A DNA stretch of 64,000 nucleotides, from positions 124,001-188,000 of the forward strand of contig JAIXMP010000036.1 of NCBI GenBank assembly GCA_025677815.1, read 5' to 3'. Positions 35,508 to 47,122 of the stretch are shown here, piece by piece. Made by a program: the position numbers and the translations under genes. Under the pieces are notes generated by a model. That model searched no databases, was not told where the DNA came from, and worked only from the letters and a program-made list of their open reading frames with translations. This DNA is from Phascolomyces articulosus (Eukaryota > Mucoromycota > Mucoromycetes > Mucorales > Lichtheimiaceae). How positions within the stretch are numbered: position 1 is the first letter of the stretch; each line of letters opens with the position of its first letter.

Positions 35508-36991
35508 TGTTAATATTGTTGTGGGTTTACGCCCTGGGAGAGAGAAGAAAAAGAAGGAGAGACAAGAACTGTGTATCTTTTTTTGATTTTTATTGGTCTT
35601 TTTTTATATTATATATGCGAAACCCTACAAGAAATTTTTGCATTATTTTAAATGGAGCATTCTGATTCCAGCAAAAAAGACGCATATTGTTACACACGAA
35701 ATGTTTGCCTTGTTGCTATGGAAAATGACTTGATGCATCTTCCCCATTTTCTTCTTCCAGTAAACAATCAATCTTTTTACCCATTGAATTTTATTCCTCT
35801 TTCAATCCATATAGTAATTTATTTTGTCTCTTAAATAATAATAACATATAACGCAAAATATTTATTGTATTTCAATTAAGGACGTGACACAAAAAATGTA
35901 TTTACCAAAAATTTTTGTGGAAAATTTTCTCATGATTAAAGTTTGACGTCCCTGATAAGGACAGTGGTCGTTATGACAGTCCAAAATTTGTTGACCTTTT
36001 GAGACCAGAAATTTTAGGATGTGCTAGTAACCTATAGAAATTTTTTTGAAGGAGCACGTTTCCCATAAAGATAAATCGTTTCAGGAATTTTTTCTTCAGT
36101 CACAAAAGATGTTGCATAATATGGCATTTAAATCACTTGAAATGATAATATATGCTGCTGATGTGTGAATGTATAATCCATATCTAACCTTAGTAATTAT
36201 ATAATATACCCCTTTTCCTATAGAGAATTGGTACACGCACTGTATTTTCTCTGTACCTTTAGTACTTTACAAAAATGCAGCATGTATGGTGCTTAACAAA
36301 ATAGATGATGGAGTGTAGGTATACTATATCTATTTCTTCAATGCTTCAAATAACACGACTGGAAAGTAGTGTTTAAACGTCATATATTTCGTCGACTCTT
36401 ATAAAAGAATATATCATGATATACCATATTGTTAATTATGATAGAAGCGTATTTAAAAACCACAATGTCATTTATACCCATGTTTCATGCTATTCAAAAT
36501 TCTTTGTAGAATACAAAAATGATGTGCTGTCTAAATCATACTTAGTATGTTTTAGTGTTCCATTTGATAAAAGAACACTGTCATGTATAATATATTATAA
36601 AAAACACAGTTTTCTTCAAGCGATGTCGAAAAAGATATAATTTCTTCATCATAATCTCGCAGCGCCTAATGCTTTTTTTAAGCAACCATTCATAAACCAT
36701 TAATTCCGATATAATCAAATTCATAGTAGATTATCCTACTTTTAGAAATATAGTAGTAATATGCAAATCACTTTTATTCCATTTCGTGGTGTAATGAAAC
36801 AAATAGTTTTATACTACCTAGGTAAACTTTTTTTTCTTCATGAAAAATGTTTAGTTTGTTGTTAACACTGTAAATTGCTTGCAGGTAAATAATTACAAGC
36901 AACACAGACGAACAGAGTTCATTATTTGAATTTAGGTGTGTCAAGTAAAATTAAGAAATTAAAAAAGTAACATTATACCTGCACATCTAAT
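35508..36991. other. Gene-poor AT-rich spacer
   Basis: Upstream region of the SAM/NAB-like gene, then featureless AT-rich sequence. No supported gene. Confidence 0.5.
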
Positions 36992-38603
36992 CTACTTTGT
37001 AAAATGCAGCGCGCATACAATAATCCAGCTAATTTTTACATTTGCAGCTATGTAGCGCATTTACGTATATACTTCAAGGTCCACTCACAGCCAAAAATAA
37101 AAAAATTGCAGTACCACTGTTGGATGAGGTTTATAGTACTTAATTATTAATTGAATCTTTCTTCTCATAAAATTTTGACCTTAGATATACAACTTGGAGG
37201 CACTAGATCTCTCATTGAGGCCAAAACGGACAAAAGTGTAATTTATAACCGGGGTCGAAATTGCTCTTCGTAAAGCATTTAACAATCATTTAGATTTATA
37301 CCTTGAGGTACCAAACTCTGCCAACAGTGAATTATAGATGGTACATGAGTAAAATGCTCTTTAGTTTTTTGTACAAGCTTGTTTCCTTTGAGATATAGAC
37401 GCATTTACATTTCACTGCAAAATGACACTACCTGTCATATATGGTAACTTTTATCCACATACTTTGACAAGACATTTCAAATCTATTTGTCGACGAAATC
37501 TCGCTCTTCTTATGCGTTCTACATGATAATGGCAAGGTAGAAAGCTATATATTTTAATGCAGTTGATCGATCATTATAGCCGTTATGATACTAGAAAGGA
37601 TGGTGTGTGGTACTATTTCTGAGGATAGTGTAGCCAATGTTGGTTCCGGTAAGAATTAAATGATTGGATCTGTATATGCTTGCTTTTGTGGTATACGTAA
37701 ATGAAGTATCTCAAATGAACTTAAACAGAAAAAAAATACTAAAATGTAAGTTTTAGATCCTGAGAGTGGATCATGGATCATAATATAATCATAGCGTATA
37801 TTAGAGAAAACAGTTCACTTATTATATACCATGGTATGTACCTATTTTTTGTATATGTTGGTGATTTAAATATTTAATATAATCCATATACGATACTTTT
37901 CAAATATTTTTAACTGATCTTACGGTATTTACCAGCATCCTGATCATTGTGATTGTTTTTCTATACTTGCATTTATCCTTAAAAATAGCCTCACACAACA
38001 TCCTCTGTAATTTTATAGCTTCTATAATGGGCAACCCAGTACAATAATATCTCTTGTTTTCTAGCTTGTCACTATTGTATAGAACAAAATGGAGCGAGAT
38101 TGCATGCTCATGTGGCTCTGAAATTCCTTGCAAAGTATGTGGATAAAATTACCATATATGGTAATTAGTGTGTTTAAGTAAAGGAAATACAAAATCGCCT
38201 ATTTTTCAGAGGAAGCGAGTTACCACAACAAACTAAAGCTTCTTTTCCTTATGTTTCTTCCATCATTTGTTATTACTAGAGTATAGAGGCTTGAGGTACA
38301 AATTATTAATATCATGATTGGTAATGGGAAAGCTATTCGAGCAATTACAAAAGGCAATTTGTAATCTCTTCTGTAAATCATATTTTTTATCGTTTTACGT
38401 TCCAGTTGAGAGCTAGAGCCTCCAAGCTGTATATCCAAGGTCAAAATTTTACGAGAAATATAATTCCATTAACAATCAAGTACTATAAACCTCATCCAAC
38501 AATGGTACTGCAATTTTTTATTTTTGACTGTGAGTGGACCTTGAAGTATATACGTAAATGCGCTACATAGTTCCAAATGTAAAATCAGCATTTTACAAAA
38601 TAG
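36992..38603. repeat. Large imperfect inverted repeat; two decayed copies of one element
   Basis: The sequence at 36992-37680 reappears, reverse-complemented, at about 37900-38603. The outer core 37037-37141 matches 38478-38582 with about 5 differences in 104 bp (includes TATGTAGCGCATTTACGTAT). Inner parts are more diverged but stay collinear: GACCTTAGATATACAACTTGG against its partner near 38415-38445, and ATATATGGTAA...TTATCCACATACTTTG near 37440 against 38130-38165. The right arm retains minus-strand frames (38220-38444 with TLDIQLGG, and 37900-38133), and the left arm retains plus-strand traces (TLDIQLGG again). So it looks like a head-to-head/tail-to-tail pair of a former coding element. 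Family unknown; no terminal duplications identified. Confidence 0.75.
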
Positions 38604-39904
38604 GTCCATAAAAAAAACCCCACAATTGATATGTAGTAACATTAAGGAAGGAGAAAGATGTAAATCATGTTTTATTGGCATCTAGATGAGTTGGTTCATA
38701 TTGACATAATTGTGTGTTTCTTGTTTGTTGGTTGTTATATTACAACTACTCCAAGTTTATCGTGGATGTTCCTTACCCAACCTAAGATTCTAGTAATCTA
38801 TTCTATACTTCATTTATTGTCATCATAATATATTTAAATATACAGAATTAGGTGACAGTTGTTTGACCGTCTCTTCTTATTAAACAAACAAAGAAACCAA
38901 CCTATTGATGACTTGAATACCATCTAAGCTAGCACGTCCTCTCCTATTTTATCGTTGCACTTTACAAGGATTATTTGAACAAAAATAAAGACAGAATTCA
39001 TTCCTGATGATCAAGATAATTTACCGTAGTTTCTGAGACACTAAATTTAGAGATAAATATTGAATATACAAAACTGTTGTGTTATTTTGTTGAGGTTTTA
39101 TTATATAGATCAGGACGAAACTTTGTATGCAGCGTATATGTAAAACAAAAAATAAGAATTTCATTGGATACCTATGAAGTAAATCTATATCTATCATGTG
39201 AACGAGAAGAAATGATCTGTTTTTGTTATGTCTACTGGTGGAGTATACATTCCACGTTTATCACTTACAAAATAAACAAATATTTAATATATAGTGCTTT
39301 CAAATATAGAACAAGGTATTAGGTATATTCCAAGAAAGAGAATGATAGTTGGTATTTAACGGTTACTTTTTTTTATACACATATATGTCATCATTCGGCC
39401 TGGATAAAATAAAAGAAATACTGTAGTAGTTCTTCTGCCTGATCATTGCTCAATCTGGTCCGATACATTATGAAGCTCAATCAATTATATAATATTCTAC
39501 ACTGCCAGAGGATATATATATAATGAATGGAAAACATGGCCTTTTCTATATTCTATTTATCTATTAATCTATTAATTAACACTATCTAGTAGTAAGAAAA
39601 ACATATAATAGTCATTTCTATTTGCTAAGATTCTAAATAACCATTAATTGTTTCCATCGGATGGAATGCGTGTATTCTCTTTTTCAAACACTATCAAGGG
39701 TGATGAATTTACATAATGTTTCCACACCAGTTTTCAATCATTGTGCCTGACAAAACAGCTGAGATATTTTTATGTTCAAGGTCATTGGCTAACAACGCCT
39801 GGGTTGGAAAACTGTTTACGAGTTTGGGTGCTACCATAAATCAATTGTTGCTTTGACATTATACCACGCCACATTACTTTTTTTATTTTATTTTTTTTGT
39901 CACA
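38604..39904. other. Gene-poor AT-rich spacer upstream of PAM17
   Basis: No supported gene. A short open frame at 39077-39322 has no domain or splice support. Confidence 0.5.
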
Positions 39905-40698
39905 ATGTCACTTTACGCCCTTCGATCACCATTAAAAAACACTTTCTTGCGTTCTATTGGCTTTAACAAGGCAGCACCTACTGTCTCAAGATATACCACG
40001 AAAACAACTGAAGCAACAGCTGAAGAAGGACAACAGCAACAACAACAGCAATCAGCAACCAACGACATTGCTTCATGGAATGATTACTTTAAATTAAGAA
40101 AGAAGCGTCGCGTATATGAATTGGTTTCGTGTGTACCTAGTACCATTGCACCTGCTATGGGCTCGATCTCTTATTTTGCACAACTTGAAATTGATCCATT
40201 CACAACCTTTTTTGGTATGGATCCCGTCATGGCCTCTGCATTGGCTACTGTTGGTGCTGTAAGTTTTGATACAGAAAAATAGGAGAAAGTGGAAGGAAGG
40301 GAAAGGAACAAAAGAAAGATGAGATATTTTTCCTTTGTTTTTTTTAACAAGGGATAAATATATACAAGGAAATAGGATGAGAAAGAAAAGTGACTAAAAA
40401 AGAATGGATATTTCAGGGTTTTGGTGGTTTTATGTTTGGTCCTGTACTTGGTAACTTGATGTTCAAGGCTTTGAACAGTAAGATTACACCAGCTATGGAG
40501 CGTCGTGACAAGGACTTTTATGAACATATCAAGGCAAATCGCGCTGATGCTCGATTGAACTCCATTCGTAACCCTGTTCCCGATTATTATGGTGAAAAGA
40601 TTCAATCCGTTGCGGATTATCGTGCTTGGTTGCGAAAGCAACGTGAACATTATAGAAAGGGTGTGTTTGGTGGAAACACAGATGATTTGGATAATTAG
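39905..40698 (+). CDS. PAM17: Presequence translocase-associated motor subunit Pam17, mitochondrial
   Basis: Two exons, 39905-40258 and 40417-40698, phase 0; 211 aa (yeast Pam17 is about 197). N-terminus is a typical mitochondrial presequence (MSLYALRSPLKNTFLRSIGF), then a Gln-rich linker and the family core: WNDYFKLRKKRRVYELV, two hydrophobic segments (residues about 80-135, including DPVMASALATVGA and GFGGFMFGPVLGNLMF), and the conserved C-terminal matrix part KANRADARLNSIRNPVPDYY followed by GEKIQS and YRAWLRKQRE. Pam17 sits in the inner membrane with TIM23 and organises the Pam18-Pam16 import motor. Family call is secure. Confidence 0.93.
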
Positions 40699-41244
40699 AC
40701 TTTTAGAACAATTCTATATCAACCATATTTTGCATATAAAAGTATTTTATATATTGTACAGAAGCCAACCAATTTCTCTTTAGATTTATTTTCTCACTTA
40801 CAAAAAAAAAGTACATTTCCTTTTCACCTCCCTTCTCCTTCTCATCCAATACTTACATTTCCACCCTTTAAATAATAGATATTAAAAGTATTTAAATATA
40901 AAGATTTCTTTAAGAATAAGGATTATGTATCTGTATTATCGTTACTATTTTGTTGATATGATCGTATATTGTTTTTGAAGGGTAATGAAATATATTTTAT
41001 TGATATTGAAAACATTAAATAAGATAAAGAAGCACTTTTGTCATATAGTATTACATTCAAGTTTTTATGTCTTTTCAAAGTATCTCGTTATAGATTTCCA
41101 GCTACTAATACCAAAAATGCTTTGTTTCCCCAAACATTTTTTTGTGTCACATGAAGCGATAATAAAAGTAATAAAGGTTGATCCGTAAAGTACTCACATT
41201 ACCAATCTTTTTCCTTCCATTTCAGCCATCAGAACCAATCAATA
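40699..41244. other. Intergenic region between PAM17 and the thioesterase gene
   Basis: AT-rich 3' and 5' flanks of the two same-strand genes; nothing else recognised. Confidence 0.5.
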
Positions 41245-42341
41245 ATGTCGAAATCACTTAAAGCCATTGTCATTGAACCTAAAGAAAAACATACCGGAAC
41301 AGTCATATGGCTTCATGGTTTTGGGGATACCGGTGCAGGTTGGTTATTCCTTGTGGAGGAATTAGGTCCTCTATTTCCTCATATTAAATGGATTCTTCCA
41401 ACAGCGTAAGTTAATCTTATTTACCTTTTGAGAAAAGATGCTTTAAGGGGAGGGTGAACATGCTGACAAACATGTTTAAATTGTTCAAAGAAACTGACAA
41501 GAGCTTATTTTCTCCTTTTTAACAAAAAAAAAAAGACCATTGAAAAAGGTGGAAGCGAATGCAGGTCAGTTAACAACTGCGTGGTTTGATATCCCTGGAT
41601 TTGACAAGTCAGCCAATTTGAAAAAGACGGATTCAAAGGGCATGGTTGATTCTTCAAAATTAGGCACGTTAATACCATATAATAAATGCAAAGTTTGTTT
41701 ATGCATAAAATCAAGTGATGGTTGGAATTAACAGCTTTACTCTATATAACAGTGAATGATCTTATCCAAACTGAAATTGACAGTGGTATTCCCTCGGATC
41801 GTATCATATTGGGCGGTTTTTCCCAGGGTAAATAAAGGGATTTCTTTCTTTTTGCATTACATTTCTGTATACATACTTATATTGTTCCTATATTTGTATA
41901 TAAATTTTTGTTAGGTTGTGTAATTACATTATTGACAGGATATTCAACTCATCATAAACTTGCGGGTATTATTGGCTGCAGTGGATGGTTAGGCGTTATT
42001 GAAGGAATTGAAAATGTAAAATGATACTATTGTTATTTGAATGAACCCATCATTATTAGTATTCAATAGATAAGTATATGGAGCTGATTATATATATTTC
42101 ATAGATTGGCACCGAGACAAATAAGCAAACACCATTCCTTATATGCCATGGTGACGAAGATGTAGTTGTGAAATCAAAATATGGTCAAGCAACAGCAAAA
42201 TATCTCAACAAGATCGGTTTCAAGGCAGAGTTTAAGTTATATCCGGGACTCGGTCATGCAGCCGGATTGCAGGAAATTGAAGATATTACTAGCTATATCA
42301 GGGAGCGATTACCTCCTCAATCACATACTAGCAAGCTCTAA
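41245..42341 (+). CDS. APT1: Acyl-protein thioesterase 1 (lysophospholipase family alpha/beta hydrolase)
   Basis: Five exons, 41245-41405, 41536-41663, 41753-41827, 41915-42015, 42105-42341; 233 aa. The family removes palmitate from S-acylated proteins such as Ras and G-alpha in the cytosol. Visible: oxyanion region WLHGFGDTGAGW (residues 22-33), the nucleophile elbow GGFSQG (catalytic Ser), HGDEDVVV (catalytic Asp) and YPGLGHAAG (catalytic His). Mid-protein WFDIPGFD is typical. All introns are GT-AG except the second, whose only in-frame donor is a GC (TTAG then GCACGT); using it gives SKLVNDLIQTEI, the expected family sequence. Length matches APT1 (about 230 aa). Substrate range cannot be told. 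Confidence 0.92.
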
Positions 42342-42949
42342 ATTTATAAACATGATAAATATAAACTACTGCTCATTAGCAATATATTTATATATAAGAT
42401 AAACCGTACAACAAAGCATAATAACAATAATTTTGTGAAAGGAACAATTTTATAATTATTATGCAAAGTTTATTTACTTTAATTCTATAAATGGGTTTAC
42501 ATTACAGCCATATTCTTTCTATATTTGCCAATGAGATTGATTGGCAAAAAAATGACATAAATATTAATAATTCATTTCTTTCCAGGGTGGCAGAAAAATA
42601 ATAACAGGGAATTTGTTGTCAAATAACTATGCAGATTTCTTATAAATTTTCTTGCAAATCAAATAGACCAACTCTGCCGATGCTTGACCCGAAAGTGATA
42701 TACACTTTCTTCTATCTCGGGTTTTCTTCCTCTCAAGTGGTCCTCCTTTAATTCTTTTCAAAAAGATTGTGAGATTGAGTTTCTAATTGTGCATGTCAAT
42801 ATTTTTTTTACCATTGTCATTTGTGTCCAGTTAACTTTGTTCTGAAAAAAAAAGTGGGAATTTTTTTTTCTTTTCTTCTCTCTTTTTAGCATATTGCATT
42901 TTATAATAAACATTAGAAGTAAATAATAATAATAATAATAACAGATGCC
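42342..42949. other. Intergenic region
   Basis: AT-rich with (AAT)n just before the next start; no gene seen. Confidence 0.5.
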
Positions 42950-43690
42950 ATGGATACATATCACCATGGTTTTATTATACCTACTGCATCAGATGGAGAT
43001 GCATCTTATAGCAGTGTATCACCTACATCATCATCATCATCAAAAACTAAATTACAATGGCTCGCACTTTTATTGCCTGCAGTAGCTGCGCTATGTATTT
43101 ACATCTGTCTTCGAGTAAGGCATGCCCGTCGACATACAAAACAGCAATACAATTGTGAATCATCTTATCATCGTACTTCAACATTATCTCATCCTCATAC
43201 AAACAATGGCTGGTTTATTCCTTCCCATCATCATCATTATCATCATCGCCATCATTTTCAACAACAACGAGGTTTACCGCTCATTCGATTTCCAGATCAG
43301 CAACAAGTTGGTATACAAGCAAATATTCAACATCCTATGTCAGCACATTATGGATCATGGAGACGTTACTATCTTCATCAACCAGATTGCGCCACAATGT
43401 TGCATGGGCGTCGTCATCGTCATCCACATCAAAGAAGACGTCGACGAAGACGACCAAGAACACCTCCACCAGCATATTATCCTGAAATATCATTATCATC
43501 ACCCCCACCATCCTATGAAGATATTATGCAACAACAACAACAGCAGCAGCAGCAACCACAAAATTCACAAAGATTAAGTGATGATGATGATCCACTTGCT
43601 CATATCCATTCCATACTTCATCTAAATAATCCATCATATCAAACCATTGAAACTAATACGATGACCGCTACCATGCATGAAAATAACTGA
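42950..43690 (+). CDS. Single-pass membrane protein with two PPxY motifs, possible ubiquitin-ligase adaptor
   Basis: Intronless, 246 aa. A Ser-rich N-terminus (1-35) precedes one clear transmembrane helix (about 37-56, WLALLLPAVAALCIYICL) followed by a positive cluster (RVRHARRHTKQ), so the bulk is probably cytosolic. The cytosolic part is His/Gln-rich, has an Arg run (about 160-170) and two WW-domain ligand motifs of PPxY type, PPPAYYPEI and PPPSYEDIM, then a Gln tract and acidic patch. Small TM proteins with PY motifs commonly recruit Nedd4/Rsp5-type ligases in fungi (for example Bsd2- or Ssh4-like adaptors). The analogy is architectural only; no sequence family was recognised. Confidence 0.75.
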   Translation: MDTYHHGFIIPTASDGDASYSSVSPTSSSSSKTKLQWLALLLPAVAALCIYICLRVRHARRHTKQQYNCESSYHRTSTLSHPHTNNGWFIPSHHHHYHHRHHFQQQRGLPLIRFPDQQQVGIQANIQHPMSAHYGSWRRYYLHQPDCATMLHGRRHRHPHQRRRRRRRPRTPPPAYYPEISLSSPPPSYEDIMQQQQQQQQQPQNSQRLSDDDDPLAHIHSILHLNNPSYQTIETNTMTATMHENN

Positions 43691-43863
43691 TATCCAATGC
43701 ACTTTTTTCTCGTACTTGGAAATGTAATAATATTATTAATAATACCAGCAATATTCTTTTATATATAATGTCATGATGGATTGATTGAAATTTTCTATTA
43801 CGTGGGTGGTGCTTTTGTTTTCTACTTTGATTTTTTATTGGGTTTTGATATATTACATTTTAT

Positions 43864-44513
43864 TTATGCCGATGATGTTAATGGAGCACCAGTCTCCGAG
43901 AGTTCGAATTCATTACCCAAGTCAACCATTTTACCATCACTTTCACGTATCATTACAAATTCAACTGTATGCCATTTATCTCCACGACGTAATGATGAAA
44001 ATCGTACTCGACCACGTTCACCTATTTATTGAAGAAATATGAATAAGTATATCGAACATCTATCACCATATTATTCATAACTGAATATATCTTTTTTAGA
44101 TATAAATATAACTTACCATTTTGTCCAGCAATATCAAAAGAAATACAAACATTGCCTTTAAAGTGGTTCACAGTACCGTCAATCCAAGGCCATTTGTCTG
44201 CATAATCAATCTTGTCACCCAAAAGGTCAATGACACGGGGATCGTAACGAACCATAAACAAAGTACCAGTAACCACACTACTGGATAGACGTTGATAGTT
44301 CAAAGCACCAGCAAGACCTACAACCCATACAAGACCACCTACAACAGCACCACCAATGTACCATGGGATACGCGATTTTGTTTGTGCACGAGGAAGTTCG
44401 CGTTGAACAACTTTTGTTTTATGATGGGCTAATCGTTTTATTGGTAGTGCAGTCCATGATGTTCGTGCAATTACTGGTCGTACAGCTGTTGAAAAAATAC
44501 GTGAACGAAACAT
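43864..44513 (-). CDS. COA1: Cytochrome c oxidase assembly factor Coa1-like, mitochondrial
   Basis: Two exons, complement of 43864-44021 and 44117-44513, GTAAGT donor and TAG acceptor, in phase; 184 aa. N-terminal presequence (MFRSRIFSTAVRPVIARTSW), one TM helix (about 50-70, YIGGAVVGGLVWVVGLAG), then an intermembrane-space domain with the Coa1/Tim21-like pattern LLGDKIDYADKWPWIDGTVN, KGNVCISFDIAGQNGERGRV and WHTVEFVM. Coa1 assists early Cox1 maturation in complex IV assembly. The related Tim21 fold is the alternative, but the WIDG.VN...G.V.ISF pattern favours Coa1. Divergently transcribed from AIM18. Confidence 0.8.
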
Positions 44514-44692
44514 TTTTTTAATATATGTGTATTGGTGTGTCGTGTTTTAGAAACAAAAAGAAAAATAATAACAATAAATTTCGTCGAATGTTACAATTGT
44601 CAAGTCACCGAGTTACCGCGCTTTGTAGTTTCCCTCTTTCTCTCTTTTCTTCCCCGCAAAAAAATAATAAAATATATATATATATATTTATT
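44514..44692. promoter_or_regulatory. Shared divergent promoter of COA1 and AIM18
   Basis: Only 179 bp separate the two start codons, so this segment must hold both promoters. It contains CAAGTCACCGAGTTACCGCG, CT-rich sequence and a TA run close to the AIM18 start. Confidence 0.7.
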
Positions 44693-46128
44693 ATGCATCG
44701 CGTTGGTCGAGTTTTGTTGTCAAGAGCACCTACAGTAAGAGCATCATTTCATACTGCTACTTTTACTGCTAATTCTCAAGCAAAGGTAAATTTACAATGG
44801 AGATTCTTTTTCTCTGATACCAATTAATTGAAGATTCATAATTATGGTCTGACAATTGTCATACGTTATTTAGAGTCACCTTTTCCATAAGCCTACACTA
44901 CTTACTGCAGCTGGTGTTGTTGTTGCTGGTGGTTACTATGCTTGGAATACACAAAAACCTGTATATGCTGAAGCACAACAACAAGGGTATGCTGGTACAG
45001 TAGAAGGTTTGATTATGAAAACTATTATTTTATTACTACATGGATAGGAAGGTAAAAAAGAAAGCTGCCAAGGATGGTACTAACGAAAAGAAATTCTCTA
45101 TAAATATCATTAGATCCCAATACAAAATTGGCATTCCCAGTTCATTTAAGTACAGGAGGTGGTTCAGAATGGAAACGACTTATAGGATTGGGCGCTAGAC
45201 AAGTGAGTTTCTTAAACCTCAATGTTTATGTTCTTGGTTTGTATATGCGCAGTCAAGATATCGGTGCATTAAAGTCAATTAAAGGATGGGAGGTAATATA
45301 TACCTATATATATATATATATATATCATGCAAGGGATTGAGAGAAAAGTAACAAATAAATAATTAAACATTATTAATGCGAATTATTTTTTTATAGAAAT
45401 TTGATAAAGAAGAATTTCTTGCACATGAAAACATGGCTAATGCTTTGTTGGAACAGCCTGTTGATGTGAGCATCCGAATTGGTAGGTTATAGGCGCATAC
45501 AGAAAAGGATCTATGTTTTATATATAATATTAAACAGTGTTGCTATAACGAATATATAATTAGTTCCTGTTCGAGCAACAAACACCCAGCATTTACGTGA
45601 TGGTTTTACTCGATCATTATTGCAACGAATGCGTGATCAAGACTTGACAGAAGATGAAGAACGGGATATTATGAAGGGTATCCAAGAGTTCAAGACTACT
45701 TTCCCTTCAGGCAAAGTAAAGAAAGGCGCCGAATTTGTATTCACAAAGACAAGCGATGGTGGTCTCAAGATGGAATATGAGGTAAATTTTTTTTAAATAG
45801 TGAAAAAATCTAGTAGATGAAATAGTTTTTCTAATTGTCGTCGTATATACATATATATTCATGAATATGAAACAGGGTAAAGATATGGGTACCGTCGCTA
45901 ATAAGTGGTTAGCCATCAATTTCATGATGGGTTATTTAAATCCTACAACACCTGCAAGTGAACATGTAAGTGTTTAACACACTATATACCCATCAATTTC
46001 ACTCCATCATTTATCCTTCCCTTCTATATATTCGTTTTTTCTTTCCCATTCTAATAGCTATCTAAAAAATATAGGCAAGACAAGATATTGCAAGTGGATT
46101 TGAGAAGCTCTTATGCAACGAAGAATAG
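44693..46128 (+). CDS. AIM18: Aim18/Aim46-type mitochondrial chalcone isomerase-like protein
   Basis: Seven exons, 44693-44785, 44874-45006, 45114-45292, 45397-45481, 45564-45781, 45876-45965, 46075-46128; all GT-AG and in phase, 283 aa. Starts with a mitochondrial presequence (MHRVGRVLLSRAPTVRASFH), a hydrophobic segment (LLTAAGVVVAGGYYAW) and then the chalcone isomerase-like fold: LIGLGARQVSFLNLNVYVLGLY, PVRATNTQHLRDGFTRSLLQR, FKTTFPSGKVKKGAEFVF and WLAINFMMGYL. Fungal members lack flavonoid chemistry; related proteins bind haem or fatty acids, and the function is unsettled. The choice between AIM18 and AIM46, which are paralogues in yeast, cannot be made here. Confidence 0.85.
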
Positions 46129-46341
46129 TTATATATTTTGATAATAGAAAAATCATCCACAGAAAATAAAAAAAGATGGATTGTAAACATATATGATATA
46201 TATATATATATAAAGCATTTGCTCGGTATATATTACCAATATATATATATATATATATTCTTTATGATAATATCTGTTCGATTTCATTTTTTTTTCATTC
46301 TTTATATATTATTTTTTTTTGTCGTTTTTTATCCCATTTTT

Positions 46342-47122
46342 TTACAATTCAATTTCTTGAGTACCGTCCTTTGTTATCACTTGAACCTTGAATCTTGGAA
46401 GGTTTACGATGAAACGTGTCTTGAGTTCTTGAATACATTTGCGCATTAATTCCTTGCCAGCTTCCAAATCCATATCAGCGTAATGATAGCGATCCATTAA
46501 AGACGTACAAAAGTAAGCACCATAACCTTGTGCACCATAAGGTAAAGAAGCCATTGCACCGAGATAATCCACCCAGAACAGTTCAGGTTTGCTTGTCTTT
46601 GTGTCAAAACCGCCAATCAACATGTTGACAGAATATGGATGCTAAACGTTCCCCACCATACACACAAGAAAAAAGAAATTAAATCAGTATTAAACATGAA
46701 AATTATCTTTCTTGTTATATCATAAACAAATAATATGGTTATACATATTATGCGAAAATACATATCTACAGTAACAGAGATTTATATTTCATATATACAT
46801 CTCTGTAAAAAAAAGAATATAGATTGTAAAAATTTACCCGACTACGAAGTGATTCGGCCAATTCTCGACGTGTGAAGTTAGCAGTTGCTCTAGGGCTAAG
46901 GTCGATATCGTTTCTGATTTTATAGAGCTTAATGTTACGTTGGATGTATTCGGCAAAGTTAACGGTATCGCCTGGTTCACCAGTGAATAGCATAACAGTA
47001 TGATTGTTCAATTGACGCGATTTGTCTTCAGTTCCTTTCATGACGACAATACTGCGTGCTGATGTAGTATCTGCTGCAAGCAAAGTGAAATCTTTGCCGG
47101 TTATACCAAAGAGACATTCCAT
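46342..47122 (-). CDS. PRE1: 20S proteasome subunit beta-4 (Pre1/PSMB2)
   Basis: Two exons, complement of 46342-46641 and 46838-47122, phase 0; 194 aa, normal for beta-4 (about 195-200). MECLFGITGKDFTLLAADTT lacks the catalytic N-terminal Thr and propeptide of active beta subunits, as expected for this structural subunit. Other marks are MLFTGEPGDTVNFAEYIQRN, NMLIGGFD, WVDYLGAMASLPYGAQGYGA and the C-terminal FKVQVITKDG. It forms part of the inner beta ring of the proteasome. Identification is secure. Confidence 0.95.
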
